Positions 47,760 to 59,774 of a stretch of 64,000 nt of DNA are shown here, in pieces (the stretch's first letter is position 1; each line of letters begins with the position of its first letter). A program made the translations under genes and the position numbers. This stretch comes from Antitrichia curtipendula (Eukaryota; Streptophyta; Bryopsida; Hypnales; Leucodontaceae), in assembly GCA_951230915.1 (NCBI GenBank), contig OX579636.1, forward strand, positions 26,037,567 through 26,101,566, written 5' to 3'. The notes below the pieces were generated by a model. It ran no database searches. It was given only the letters and a program-made list of their open reading frames with translations, and had not been told where the DNA came from.

Positions 47760-48339
47760 TAAGGGCTGGGCAGATTGGCCTCCCTCCCATGCCCTGCCCT
47801 ACTTAGCCAAATTGTAGGGGCTCAACAATCCGGTCTTCCTGCCCTACCCAGCCCAATTGGAAGGTCTAGCAGTGCCTCCAGACTACCCTGCCAAATCCAA
47901 ACCACCCTAACCCACCCTAATTCAATTCGAGGGGCTGCCCTCCCTAACCAAACTTCAAGGGCTGTCCTACCTACACAACCTGGAGGGACTGTTGAGGTTG
48001 GTCTCCCTACCTAGCTTACGAGCCTTTGCAACCCGGCCTGCTTACTTGACCTAGCTCGAAGGGCTAGGTAGGCAGGCCTTCCTGCCTTGCCTTGGCCACC
48101 CTAACTAGAGGGCTGGTAGCCCGGCCTCCATGCCCTGTGCAGCCGAATTGTAGGGGTTGCCCATAGACATCGTCCTATCCACTTGAATTGTTGGGGTTGC
48201 CAGGGTGTCAAACCTGCCCTGCCTACCCCAACTCGACAAGTTGGCTGTCCACCCTCCCTGCCCAGCCCGTCAATTCTCTCCTCGTCGAGAGGTTGGACCC
48301 ATGGCCCATCCAACTCAACCCGATAAGGGGACCTTGAAC
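47760..48339. repeat. GC-rich minisatellite, left part
   Basis: Irregular tandem copies of a unit of about 30 bp, of the form CCCAATTCGAGGGGCTGCCC. It is the same family as the array at 52724-53600, from which it is separated by the hAT-type insertion. Open frames here are products of the repeat. Confidence 0.7.
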
Positions 48340-48660
48340 TAGGATTGTCATAGTGGACGGACGTCCGGTTCGCCCGTCCGATAGAGGTCTCGCCTGTCCG
48401 ATGTGGTCAACACTAAGTTGACTTTCTGCTAGTGAAAAAACAGGTGATGTGGCTGCCACTTTGACGCCACTTGGCTGCCAAGTAGGATCTAGGGCGCAGA
48501 CGTCACCGGTAGGGGCGCGGACGAAAGCCAGGGCGGGGACGAGACTGTGTCGGGGCGCGGACGCCAGTTGGGGCGCGAACGTCAGACAGGGCGTGGACGG
48601 AAGTAGTCGGGGCACGGGCGTTTTTTGCTAGAACAATCTCACCATTGGAATTAACACTAT

Positions 48661-49555
48661 TTCATTTCAGTTTTGCAACAACAATTTTTAGAATCTCAAG
48701 GCGTGTAATATAACATTGGAAAGGTCTTGAAAAATACCTTTCCAGTGGTATATTACACGCCCCAAGATTGTTAAAATTGAAGTTGCAAATCCCCAAAAAA
48801 GGTTGCTGCCAAAATAAATTCTGCAAGGACAGCTCCTAATGCATCGGCGGGAACACATGAGTGCCAAGTTTCCTTGGAAGAGGTTTTGCTAAAACTTGGA
48901 CCTTGAGGTTGATGAGATTTTTTTGTATGGGCGTGGTCGCTTGTATAGGCAAAGACGCTAGGGCGGGGACGTTGTGACTAAGCGGGGACTCTATTTCATT
49001 CCAGTTTTGCGACAACAATTTTGAGAATCTCGAGGCATTTAATGTAGCATTAGAAAGGTATTGAAAATACCTTTTCAATGGTATATTACACGCCCCAAGA
49101 TTGTTAAAATTAAAGTCGCAAATCCCAAAAGAAGGTTGCTGCCAAAACAAATTTTGCAAGGACAGCTGCTAATGCATCGTCAAGAACGCATGAGTGCCAA
49201 GTTCTCTTGGAAGAGGCTTTGCTAAAACTTGGACCTTGAGGTTAATGAATTTTTTTTGTATGGGCACGGTCGCTTGTATAGGCAGAGACGCTAGAGCGGG
49301 GACGCTAGGGTTGGACGGGAACACTTGGGCGGGGACGTTGTGACTAAGCAGGGACGCTATTTCATTCCAGTTTTGCGACAACAATTTTGAGAATCTCGAG
49401 GCGTGTAATATACCATTCGAAAGGTATTGAAAATACCTTTCGAATGGTATATTACACGCCCCAAGATTGTTAAAATTGAAGTGGCAAATCCCAAAAGAAA
49501 GTTGCTGCCAAAACAAATTTTGCAGGGACAGTTGCTAATGCATCAGCGGGAACGA
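48661..49555. repeat. Internal tandem repeat of the hAT element with hairpins
   Basis: Three copies start at 48661, 48995 and 49361 (offsets 334 and 366 bp, third copy partial). Each has TTTTGCGACAACAATTTTGA, then a palindrome around GGCGTGTAATATACCATT, then CAAGATTGTTAAAATTGAAG. In copy 3 the palindrome is perfect: 29-nt arms at 49400-49428 and 49432-49460 around a 3-nt loop. Confidence 0.85.
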
Positions 49556-50574
49556 TATTTGGAAAGTTAAACCAATAGAAGAATTTGATTTAGGGGGGAG
49601 CCTCACTCATTCAATGTGACATAGGATTCTTCTTCCAAAATAAAAGAATGATGAATTCTCTTCTTAGTTGCTAAAATTAACATATTTTTATAGATCTTCA
49701 ATTCAAACAAGACTCATCATTTAAATTTGACTTGGTACCTATTGTATAAGAATTTTGTTAAGAATTTTTAATTGTCATAGTTTGTAATACAACGTGAATT
49801 CAATATTTTTTTTAAATCTCAAATTTAGACTATTTTTGTATATAGGAACAAAGACTTGCCCTTCCAATTATTAAATTCAACATTGGAATTGCATCAGGAT
49901 TTACATCAACCTCATATTTTAGATTTTGATAAAAAAAAAAATTCTTTTGGATTAGTTTTGTGGGTATGTAGAAGAGTGTGCCCTTTAAATTAATAAGTTG
50001 AACATTGAATTTTATTAAAATTTACATCAATCATCTTCAATCTATTTTTAAAAATAAATTGGATTGTTTTAATGGATATTCATAGGAATTTGGCATTTTT
50101 ATTGGTGAATTGAGCATTTGGATTTGCAATGATTTATATTAGCCACATTCTTTTTATTCTATTTTTATTTCTTTTAGATTATTTATTTATGGTGATATAA
50201 TTTCATTCTTCTTCAATTTTTTAAATCAATTTGATTTATTTTAATAACTACATAGAAGGATTTTGATGGTAATTTAACATTGGGATTACATGGCTTATAT
50301 GAAATTACAAGCCAAATGTTAAAGTTAGTTATGTATTTAGAAAACCTTTACATTTAGGCACATAAGTATTTTAAGGTTAATTTTAATAATATTGCAATAT
50401 GATTGTTGGGAACCCTATGCAACTCCAATGTTCCATTTGTCCATTACTATAGCAAAACTTAGTATGTAGACAAAAAAGAAATTGAACGTTTTAAACAAGT
50501 TTTATGAATATTCAATGTCTAAATCATCAATATAAAGGGTAAACCTTTAAAAGAAATTAAAGAAAATTAAAGAA

Positions 50575-52376
50575 AAGAAGAATGTAGTTCCTATTTGGAG
50601 AATTCATAAATGCATCCTTCAACTTGAATTAAGAAAAATATGTACCTTATCTTTTGTTATATATCCAAAAACTTCTAGCGTCTACTTTCAAATTTTTTTT
50701 AATTGAAGCGAGTTAGTCAATTTTCATTTTTTGAAATTTCCTTTTTTGCGGGGTGGGTCCTAGTTTGCAAGTACATGGTGAAGGCATGAAGGAGAGGTCC
50801 GGGCCCAATATGCTTCCACACATGATCTTTGAACTCATAAAGTAATTGGACCCCTTAATGCAGCCATTGACTTGAAGATATTCCCTTGAAATCAAATTAA
50901 AGGCTAGCTACATTAATGGGTTCCCCCTCTCCATGGAAAAGAAGAACCCCATGACCAAGTTCAACTTCTATTTCAACTTCTCTCCATACTGTGGCTGAAG
51001 AGTGGGACGTCCGCGCCCTTGCGTCCGCGCCTTATTCATGCGTCCGCGCTCTTCCACGACGTCTGTGCCCCTGCATCCGCGCCGTATCCAGACGTCCGCG
51101 CCCTGACCTGGGTGTATGTGAGGAAATGTATCCAAGTGACAGACCTGAAATCCCTCCAAGCCAACTTCGAACTCCCTCCAAGAAAAGTTTGAACTTCTTC
51201 CAAGCCAATGTTGAACATCAAGAAAAGTTCGAACTCCCTCCAAGCCAAATTTGAACTCTCTCCATGACAAACTTGAACACGCTAACTCACAAACTTGAAC
51301 ACAAAAATATCTTAAGTAGTACTTCATTGCAATTCTAAACACTCTAGTAGCCCCTTACCAAAAAAAAATGTTGAAGGTGAATTCTACTAAAATCTTAGCA
51401 AGTATTTCATCTCAATTCCAAAGCCTTCTCCAATCCCATTACCAAAAAGTACTGTTGAACTTGAATTCCAAAATAACTTAAGTGGTATTTGATTTCTATC
51501 CCCAAACCTTTCTAGGATCATTCCATTGCACAAATTAAATTTTCAAGTTGAATGATTGAATTCCAAAATAACATGACTAGTATTTAATTTCAATCCCCAA
51601 GACCCAAACCGGTTTGGTATCCCTATTACAAAAATATACCGTTGAACTTGAATTCCAAAATAACTTAAGTGGTATTTGATTTCTATCCCAAATCCTTCTA
51701 GGATCACCATTCTAAGAATACACCATTGAAGTTTTGAAGACCCATACCCTCGTAGCCTCTTTTTGCAAAAACAAATCCTTCTAATACATTTCAATGCATT
51801 ATAATTTTAATTTGATTTCAATCCAAAACCTTGTAGCTATTTAATTCCAAAATAAAGCCTTCAACAAAAAGCCAAAAAAATATTAGTTGGTTATGATTTG
51901 ATTTGTAAACTCCAAACCCTAAATCCCAAATAGGTTCTAATTAGAAAAATAAAAAATGAATCCTTAAATTTGAATATAAACAAATATGTACCTTATCTTT
52001 CATTAGGACTCCAAACCCTTTGGGATTCTACTCACACAAATTTTATCCTTCTTGTTTGGAAGTCCATTTTTATTTTCAAAATTATTATTCTTTGGGTGAG
52101 TCCTAGTTTGCAAGTGCATGGTGAAGGCATGAAGGAGAGGTCCGAGCCCAAGAAGAGAGCAACATGCTTCCACACATGATTTTTGAACTCAAAAAGTAGT
52201 TGGACCCTTTAATGCAACCATTGACTTGAAGATATTACCCTGAAATCAAATTAAAGGCTAGCTGCATTAATGGGTTCCACCTCTCCATGGAAAAGAAGAA
52301 TCCCATGACCAAATTCAACTTCTATTTCAACTTCCCCCCATATTGTGGTTGAGGAGTGGGACGTCCGCGCCCTGTC
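50575..52376. repeat. Direct duplication inside the hAT element (offset about 1340 bp)
   Basis: Segments 50635-51020 and 51980-52376 share long blocks such as ATGGTGAAGGCATGAAGGAG, CATTGACTTGAAGATATT and CAAATTAAAGGCTAGCT. Both run into the GGGACGTCCGCGCCC subterminal repeats. Between them (51400-51720) a smaller unit containing TTGAACTTGAATTCCAAAAT is also repeated. Confidence 0.8.
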
Positions 52377-52723
52377 CAGGCGTCCGTGCCCCTGCGTCCG
52401 TGCTATGTCCAGACCTCCGTGCCCTAACCAGACGTCCGCGCCTTGACGAATCCGTCCGCGCTTTGTAAAGTCCCCACTCTGACGATGACGTCCCCGTCCT
52501 GTAAAGTCCGCGCCCAAACGATGACGTCCCCGCCCCGACTTTCACGTCCGGGCCTTGATTTCAACGTGGACCGCCACCGTGGAAGCGAATTGTTAATTGA
52601 AAAATTGGAAAAATGAAAGGCGTCCGGGCTGTCCGAGACGTCCGATTGTCCGGTCCGGTTCGCCTATCCATTCATCCTGTCCGATCACCTCGACCCGTCC
52701 ACTATGACAACCCTGCCTTGAAC

Positions 52724-53600
52724 CTCCAACCTTGCCCAGCTGAAAAAGTTGGGCAATCCCCCAATCAAACTCCACGAAATGGGCAGGTCGCTAGCATGCC
52801 CAACTATAAAGGTTGAACTGACCGACCACCTTAACCCAATATAACGGATTCAGCAGCTCGCCATCGGGTCCAACTTGAGGGGCTAGGCATCCCCCTCTGC
52901 CGCCCTCGAAGGGCTGCCCACCACCCCCTATCCAACGCGAGAGGGTAGGCAGCACCCTTGCCCAAATCGAGGGATTGTCCCCTCCATTGAAGTTAAGGAG
53001 CTGCCCAACTCCACCCGACCAACTCGAGAGGCTGCCCAACGCCTCATACCCCCGTCGAGGGGGTTGGCAGCCCCCCTGTTCAACTCGAGGGGTTGGCCTT
53101 CCCTCACCCAATCGGAGGGGTTGGGCAGCCCCCTTACCCATTTAAAGGGTTCTGTAGCCCGACTCGAGGGGTTGGACAGCCCCCCATGCTCGCCTCAAGG
53201 GGTTTGGAAGCCCCTCAAGCTCGCCTCAAGGGGTTTGAGAGCCCCGCTTGGCCGCTTGCTCAACTCGAGGGGTTCAACAGCCCCCATTGCCTGACTCGAG
53301 GGATTCAACAGCCCCCTTTGCCTGACTCGAGGGATTCAGCAGCCCCCTTTGCCCACCTCGAGGGGATCTATAGCCCCCCTCTGCCCGCCTCAAGGGATTC
53401 TGCAGCCCCCCCTGCTCGACTCGAGGGGTTCAGCAGCCCCCTCTGCCCGCCTTGAGGGGTTCTGCAGCCCTCTCTACCTGATTCGAAGGATTCAACAGCC
53501 CCCTCTACCCACCTTAAGGGGTTTTACAATCCCCTTGTTCAACTCGAGGGATTCTGCAGCCCTCCCTGCCCGACTCGAGGGGTTCAACAACCCCCCCTAC
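52724..53600. repeat. GC-rich minisatellite, right part (unit 31-32 bp)
   Basis: Copies follow CCCGACTCGAGGGGTTCAGC plus AGCCCCCTCTG with small changes; about ten clean copies are readable from 53280 to 53595. Together with 47760-48339 it formed one array before the hAT-type insertion. It is open in several frames because the unit carries few stops; these are not genes. Confidence 0.85.
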
Positions 53601-53765
53601 CCGATGTCCTCATTGTTTTGATGCAGTTTAATTTTGTTTGCTTATCCTAGTCCCTTGTAGATGAAGTTGGTAGGATGATCCGATGTCCTCATTGTTTTGA
53701 TGAAGTTTAATTTTGTTCGCTTATCCTAGTCTCTTGTAGATGAAGTTGGTAGGATGATCCGATGT
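53601..53765. repeat. Two tandem copies of a 79-bp unit
   Basis: Copies begin at 53601 and 53680 with CCGATGTCCTCATTGTTTTG and end with AGTTGGTAGGATGAT. A third start is cut off after eight bases at 53759. The copies are nearly identical. Confidence 0.9.
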
Positions 53766-53914
53766 CACTATAACCACGTTCAACCATGATTTTGTAAAAG
53801 TAGCATGCTATTTCTCAAAAATTGGGAAGTCGCAGATGAGAGGACCAACAATTCTAATAGCGGAGTCTATTGTTGAGGCAGCTAAATTATAATTCATCCG
53901 TAATTTTTAAACCG

Positions 53915-54240
53915 CTTGCATCCACATTTATATCCATTGCCATCCATAATTTTTCATCCATTTTCATCCATATTTTTCATCTACTTTCATCTATATTTTT
54001 CATCCACTTCCATCCAAAATTTTCATCCACTATCATCCATACTTTTCATCCATTTTCATCCATATTTTTCATCCACTTCCATCCATATTTTTCATCTAAT
54101 TCTTCCAACTCCTTTTTATCCATTTTTTCAAACAACTTTCTTCCATTTCTTCCATCGAATTTTTGGAATTTTCTTGAAATTTCATCCATTTTCCCCTAAA
54201 CTTTCATCCACTTTTCTATCCATTTTTTCCCATTTTTTTG
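53915..54240. repeat. CATCCA-type short tandem repeat
   Basis: Degenerate repeats of about 20-23 bp, of the form TTTTCATCCATTTTCATCCA. The apparent Phe/Ser/His-rich frames over this stretch come from the repeat. Confidence 0.85.
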
Positions 54241-54618
54241 GTTTTCCTTCTAATATTTTAGCTCCCTGCTCATCAATCCCTGCTTCCTGCTCACCGCTCG
54301 CTCCCCAGCATTCTCCCAATGCCCCTCGTTCTCTGAGGAGCCAAAGGTTGTGGCACACCTGTAGGCACGGAGGGGCATCCTTCTGCTAATCTCTTTCCAC
54401 AACGGAATTCCTTCGCCTTCCTTTGGCAACCAATCAACATCGATGCAAAGGATCTTGTACTGCATCAAGGTCCATCCATTGAAATCCTTGTAGAACTTCA
54501 ATTGCTATGCTTGAGAATGACCTTGCAAGGCATCTCTGCCAGTGTACAAGTGTCCCTCAACAAATCATTTGAAATTAGAAACCTCCTCTATAAAATGAAG
54601 AATGATTGGTTGTGTTTC

Positions 54619-55948
54619 TATTATAAGAAACTGGTGTTTCTTATAATGTTAGAAAAAACATAGCCTCTCGTTTATTTTGGCATGAAGGAAATCAACGTGG
54701 ATGTCATCTAAAATCCGTCATACTAGACGGGCAAAAAACATGCCAATTTTTTAGAAAACATGCTCTTTTAGACCTCAATTTCTTATGACATCCTAAAAAA
54801 CATGATCTTCCAAAGTTTCCATGATGCACCATTTGGTGAACAGCTCAGCGCCAAATGGGTGGGCAATGCCACGTAGGAAAAAAACTCATCCGGTTTGTTG
54901 GTGACATGGTCTATGACGTGGACGCGGAAAAAAGTGACGTGGATCCACCCAAAATCTAAGGTGGCATGCTTTGTTGGCACACTTTCATGCCATTTAAGAA
55001 TTTTAATATTTCTTTTTGAAATGTCAAATTTAAATGTTTACATAGACGTTTTTGAAGACATTGATTTTTGCATACCATACCCATAAGTTAAGGTCAATAG
55101 AAAATATTGATTTAAAAATAAAATAAAACAAAATAAATAAGAACAATTGTTGAATTCAACAAGAATTAAAAAACACTTATTATCTATCATCAAGAGAATT
55201 TTTGATGGCTAAATGAAGGAGTTTCTTCATTAAAAGTTAGTGGTAATTAAGGATTGAGAGGTCCTATTTATACTCATTGTCCATTCATAGTGAGACAAAA
55301 AAATATGGCGTAACTAGAATAAGGAAATTTGACTATTGTAAGTCTCAACGTTGTTTCAGACATCTCAATGTTGTTTCAGACATCTCAATGTTGTTTCAGA
55401 CATCTCAATGTTGTTTCAGACATCAAAATGTTGTTTCAAACATCTTGATCATGTTGTTTTAGACATTTTATATTTAATGCAATTCTTGCTTTATATATCC
55501 CATATGGATTGTCTCACTTCCTACCACCCCACTTGTTTAAAGACTGTCTCTTTTCATCCATGATATACATCCATCCATTTTCCTTTTTTTGTAAAGCAAG
55601 TCATGTGGTTGTCCTTCCCCTAAATTTTTTACATATAGTCAACATTTTATCATAGACCGTAGTAATTTTTACTAACTTACCCATAGTCAAAATTAGTCTT
55701 CTTGCTGATGTGGCAGTCTATGTTTTTTTGGACGTTCCAAAAAACATCAATATGTCTTTAGTCATGTCAAATAAAATGTCGACGTCAATGATAACATCAA
55801 CTTGGATTTACAGTAACATGCTAATGTTTTTTGCAACATCCACAAAAATCTACCTTGTTGGACTAGATGTCCTCCAATATCTTCATGTTTTATCGGACTT
55901 CGTAAGTTAGTGGAAAAACATCACCAAAAATATGGGTTTTTTATAGTG
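54619..55948. mobile_element. CACTA-type non-autonomous element, 1330 bp
   Basis: The right end reads TTTTTTATAGTG. The left reads TATTATAAGAAAC, which is CACTATAAGAAAC with two C-to-T changes. The 3-bp repeat TTC flanks it (54616-54618 and 55949-55951). It interrupts a transposase reading frame that is continuous across the gap. Near the left end it shares GTCATCTAAAATCCGTCA with the MITE at 30682-30887. Its interior has a block similar to 32300-32400 in the 2.5-kb CACTA element (GAGAGGTCCT followed by TTTATA). It carries no transposase. Confidence 0.82.
55341..55466. repeat. 20-bp tandem repeat, about six copies
   Basis: The unit CATCTCAATGTTGTTTCAGA is repeated with few changes inside the CACTA element at 54619-55948. 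Confidence 0.95.
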
Positions 55949-56389
55949 TTCGCAGTCCATGAAAGACTTCATCAACCTCAAAATTGTGGGGTAGTCATTT
56001 GTCTTCAACTTGTTACTCCAATGACCAAAAAGAGCATCGATGTCCTCATGATTGTGTCCAACAATCAAGAAATTGATGTATATCTTGCGGAAATTAGCTT
56101 TGTGCACGAGGAGAGAACAAAATGTGAAGACCCATTGGTTCTTGTTTTCTCCCGTTGCATTGTCGAGTTGAAGAGTCAATGTCAAAGGAAGAGATTCAGC
56201 TTGGACCAACTCTTGAGGGGGAGTAGAAAGGGACTCTATGCAAATGTTTGACCCTACTAATATGGGCTTGGCCAATGTTTAAAGGTTCTTCAAACAATTG
56301 GCGAGATGAATGCTTGAGCTACAACTCCAAATCTTGCAATAATTTGGCAATGAACCCCATGGTATGGTTTGAGTCCATTGGTATCCAAT

Positions 56390-57323
56390 TATTACATGTG
56401 GGCCATGAACGCCTTGAACAAAAAGGGCATGGTAACTTTGTATCTGTTTTGTAACTCTACTCTTGTAACCCTAGAAGGTGGCCACTCTATTAGGACCAAA
56501 GCAATAAGTCTCATGGAAATGGATTCTATTTTGACACTCAAAACTAAAATAATGAAAGAAGTCAGATTATTAGCAGAGGCCCCATTTGACTCTAATTTTT
56601 GTAGCAAGATCAGCATGGATATACAAGTCCAATTGAACATCACATACCAATGCACTTCAATGTAGCTACAGTTGTCCATTGCGCTAGCCTCATCAACTAT
56701 AATTGCAATATTAGACGCAACCAATTATGGATTTTATATTCTCTTGAATAATGAACCCAATGTGAGAGGTTACAATCCAATCCGCCCCATCAATCTAATG
56801 CATCCTCAACAAGTTAGGGATAGAGAACAATTTATATAAGGCAAGACAGGAAGTGAACTTGGCGATTAGACTATCATCACTTAGAACCTGGAACAAAGTG
56901 GCGAGCTGCACATGTTTTTTTTCTGGACTCCACGCTATTATTGGAGTTGATCTGTTCTAAAGCAATAGGAGGTCGTTTGCCTGCAAACAACACCATATTT
57001 TTTTTATGTGCTTTGCCTTCTTCTCATGAGTTTGCAAAATGTACAACTTGGATCCCATCACGTAAGGCTTCTTGTCCATTTTACTACAAATGCGACAATG
57101 CAATATGTGCAGCACACCATTAGATGCCAACACTTTTTTAGCCCATGGACACTTCACCTACCACTCTATTTGGAATTTTCTTGTAAGGATATAATTCTTC
57201 TTGTGCACTTGGGGGCCGGAGGAATCTCAATTTGTCATCTCCAAATGATTCTTCATTCTCAGAGGGGATCTCAATTACTCTGTCCAAATTTAGGATAGCA
57301 AAATCATTAGTTGAAAGTAGCAT
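56390..57323 (-). pseudogene. hAT-like transposase remnant (BED-type finger and DUF4371-like part)
   Basis: Read from high to low coordinates, an N-terminal piece contains CRICSKMDKKPYVMGSKL with HEKKAKHIKK, a BED-like zinc-finger pattern. It is followed after a gap by IVDEASAMDNCSYIEVHWY, then LESNGASANNLTSFI and VTRVELQNRYKVTMPFLFKA. The DExxAxDN...VHxY and ...SGxAxxLT order is that of DUF4371-type hAT transposases found in plants and animals. Stops and frame shifts separate the pieces. It lies directly upstream of the split transposase but belongs to a different family, so one has inserted beside or into the other. Confidence 0.55.
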
Positions 57324-57329
57324 TGCATT

Positions 57330-59774
57330 AGAGGCGCTTGCAACATCGAATTACAACAACACTAGAAAAGGTGAAGAATTTTTGGACGCCATTTTGAGAG
57401 ATGTGTCCACAAACACAAGAACTTTGTACACAAGTAGTAGAACATCCTGACCATGGTACCCAATTTTCGGGAGTGTAGCCGCTCTAGTTCACAAACGCGC
57501 TTTCCATCTCTGCAAGAGAATTTAGATTCTCCAAATTGTGGAAGTGCATGAAATACACTTGCATTGTGGTCTTCTATTGTGCCTTCTCTCGCCCCTACGA
57601 TTCTATTGTTCAACTGCTTTTGAGAGCTTTTTGGACGATATTTTCTCTCTCCTCCAATTAGACAAGCTTCTTTTTACAAAGTGACGCAACTTTCTTGACA
57701 GCCCGTACACTTGCAACAACAGCCAATCCCACGTTGATAAGACCAAAATTCTCCATCCCTAACAAGCCATCCTCGAGCTCAATTCAATTTGCAAATAACA
57801 TAATCTTCAACCAAATCTCATATGAAACACAAGCACATCGACCTTGGATTGCCACACAATTGCTAACTTAATGTCTAGAGGCTCTGCAAAAGAAATCAAG
57901 TGTATCCAACATACAAATTGAAAACATGGATAAAGCCAACAAATAATTTGCAAACCTTAGTCCATCTTCAACCTATAAATGACAAGGATAAAGGAAAAAA
58001 ACCCACCCTACAATTACATAAGATGATGGACATCAATCACTTTGCAGTGCCACCATTAAATCTTGAAAAACAATTGGGAATTGAATGCAAAGCAAGATGT
58101 TCAAAAATCAAGAACCAACAATAATCTCAAAATATATAGAATGGTCATATTTGTTAAATTGAAACAAAATAGACATTTTAAGACTTCAATCCAATTATTC
58201 AATACCTCTATTTTGACAAATCAAATATTTATGAACATATCAACCTTTATAAAATCAAAGGTTTGTGAATGTATTGACATATTGAAGTCTCAATTCACCC
58301 AAAAAATTCAATATCAAACACTTATTATCATCTAAATGAAAAGTCAAAGATAATATGAGACTTCATATTGTCTCATTTTAGCAAATATGGCCTTAGCACC
58401 ATCCAAGTATTAGTAGCAATCGCAGTGGTAGCAATTGGGCAGTTTAGTGCCTCGAATTGAAGAAACAAAGGTAACAATAACATGAAAATGAATAAGGCTT
58501 CCATGACAAAAAATTTGCAAGCGATTGAGCAACACAAACAATCACAAATAGCAACGCACTGACCACTGAAATTCCACTCCAAAAAAAATTGAGATAAATG
58601 TGGTACAATCACCATTGGTGGTGGTACCTTAGAGTCTTTGACACTCATGTCATGGACTCACTGAAGGGCTTGATATAAAATTCTAGGAAGCTTATGACAA
58701 TGCTTTCCCTGCCATGATGTCACTTTGTTTTTTTGTTTGTTTTTTAACTTTTTTTCCAATAGCATTTGAAAAATTGAGGCTATCCTTTTGGAAGGGGCAA
58801 TTGGACATTTAATTGCCTCTTAAATCCCCTAATTTATAGTGTATCAAAAAGATTATTTTTACAATGACAAGCTTGTCCTTATAATGTTAAATTGTTGTAA
58901 AACCTACTGCAATCTCATATGCAGTGCATAATGATGTACTAAACCATTGCAAAAATTTGAACAATTTTTTTGGCAATCTTTGCAAAACCATTGCAATTTC
59001 ACCCTTTTGTACTAATATCATCAATCTTGTTCTTCAATAAAAATTATTATTGCTTCTTCTACTAGCATGTTTGCTAGTGCTGAAAATCACCTACCTATGT
59101 TGCCAACTCTTGAAGGGCTAAACCATGAACATGGTAGAGAATAACATTGCCTTAGTTTAAACTTTTGAACTTAGATGCCAATTCATTCATTGAATTTTTT
59201 GAGCTTCTATACTCACCATTTTGAGAGGAAAACAATTGAATCAAGCTTGGTTATCCAAGAATCTGTTTCTATGTCAATCTTTTACCAAGTTTGAAGAGGG
59301 AAAATCTTCAAATTGTAACTTTCTTTATAAAAACTCTGCTTGGGTATTATAAGTGCTAAATGTTTCTGATGCAATCTGATGGTTTCTTATACACTTTTTC
59401 AAAGTGGGAGGCCAAATGAACCAGAATTTTTTAGTGACACTAGACAAATCTTTTTTCTATTCCAAAAGGCTATTATGTCACATTTAATTACTTTTGGACT
59501 TTTACATGAATTTTGGACAAAACATTCAAAAATCTCGGGATAATTACATCTGGAGATCTCTAGATGTTTGTATAGATCTTCAAGTGATTTGTATTGATCT
59601 CCCAATGTTTTACATAGATCTCCTGATGTTTTGCATTATCTCCAAATGACCATTTTTTTTTCTATTATTAATTATGGACCCTTTGAAAGTCCAGAAGTAG
59701 TTAAATGCGGCATTATTTTATATGAATTAAGGAAGTCATAGTTACACTTGCTTACTTGGCACATACTTAAGGTA
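57330..59774. other. Spacer, probably old transposon sequence
   Basis: AT-rich to mixed sequence with several short frames that I cannot assign. A short imperfect repeat with AGATCT and GATGTTT words lies at 59540-59640. No gene is supported. Confidence 0.45.

Larger units (their letters stand above)
48340..52715. mobile_element. hAT-type non-autonomous element, 4376 bp
   Basis: The termini are TAGGATTGTCATAGTGGACG at the left and the complement of CAGGGTTGTCATAGTGGACG at the right. The 8-bp repeat CCTTGAAC flanks both (48332-48339 and 52716-52723). An 8-bp target repeat and ends starting with CAGGG or TAGRG are the marks of the hAT superfamily. GC-rich words GGGGCGCGGACG and their complements are repeated many times near both ends (48480-48620 and 52365-52550), as transposase-binding subterminal repeats would be, and also in the interior. 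No transposase frame is present. The interior is made of AT-rich spacers and internal duplications. Confidence 0.85.
54364..56245 (-). pseudogene. Transposase-like gene split by a CACTA insertion
   Basis: The upstream half (56245-55949) codes for LQLDNATGENKNQWVFTFCS, then YINFLIVGHNHEDIDALFGH, then LMKSFMDCEH. The downstream half (54618-54364) codes for an E-rich FIEEVSNF stretch, YTGRDALQGHSQA, then KFYKDFNGWTLMQYKIL and WLPKEGEGIPLWKE. Both halves are in the same order and frame once the element at 54619-55948 and one copy of TTC are left out. LDN-(x)-ENKN and VGHTHEDID are marks of the transposase-related family called DUF7869, as I recall it; the name should be checked. At least two further in-frame stops lie in the downstream half, so it was dead or died independently. 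Confidence 0.7.

Noticed and set aside
53093..53621. Pro/Ser-rich frames of 90-120 codons
   Set aside because: They are produced by the 31-32-bp minisatellite unit, open in several frames.
53916..54389. 157-codon Phe/His-rich frame
   Set aside because: It is a translation of the CATCCA-type repeat running into transposase sequence on the other strand.
55341..55466. Evenly spaced repeats that might suggest a CRISPR array
   Set aside because: The copies are directly head-to-tail with no spacers, in a plant transposon.
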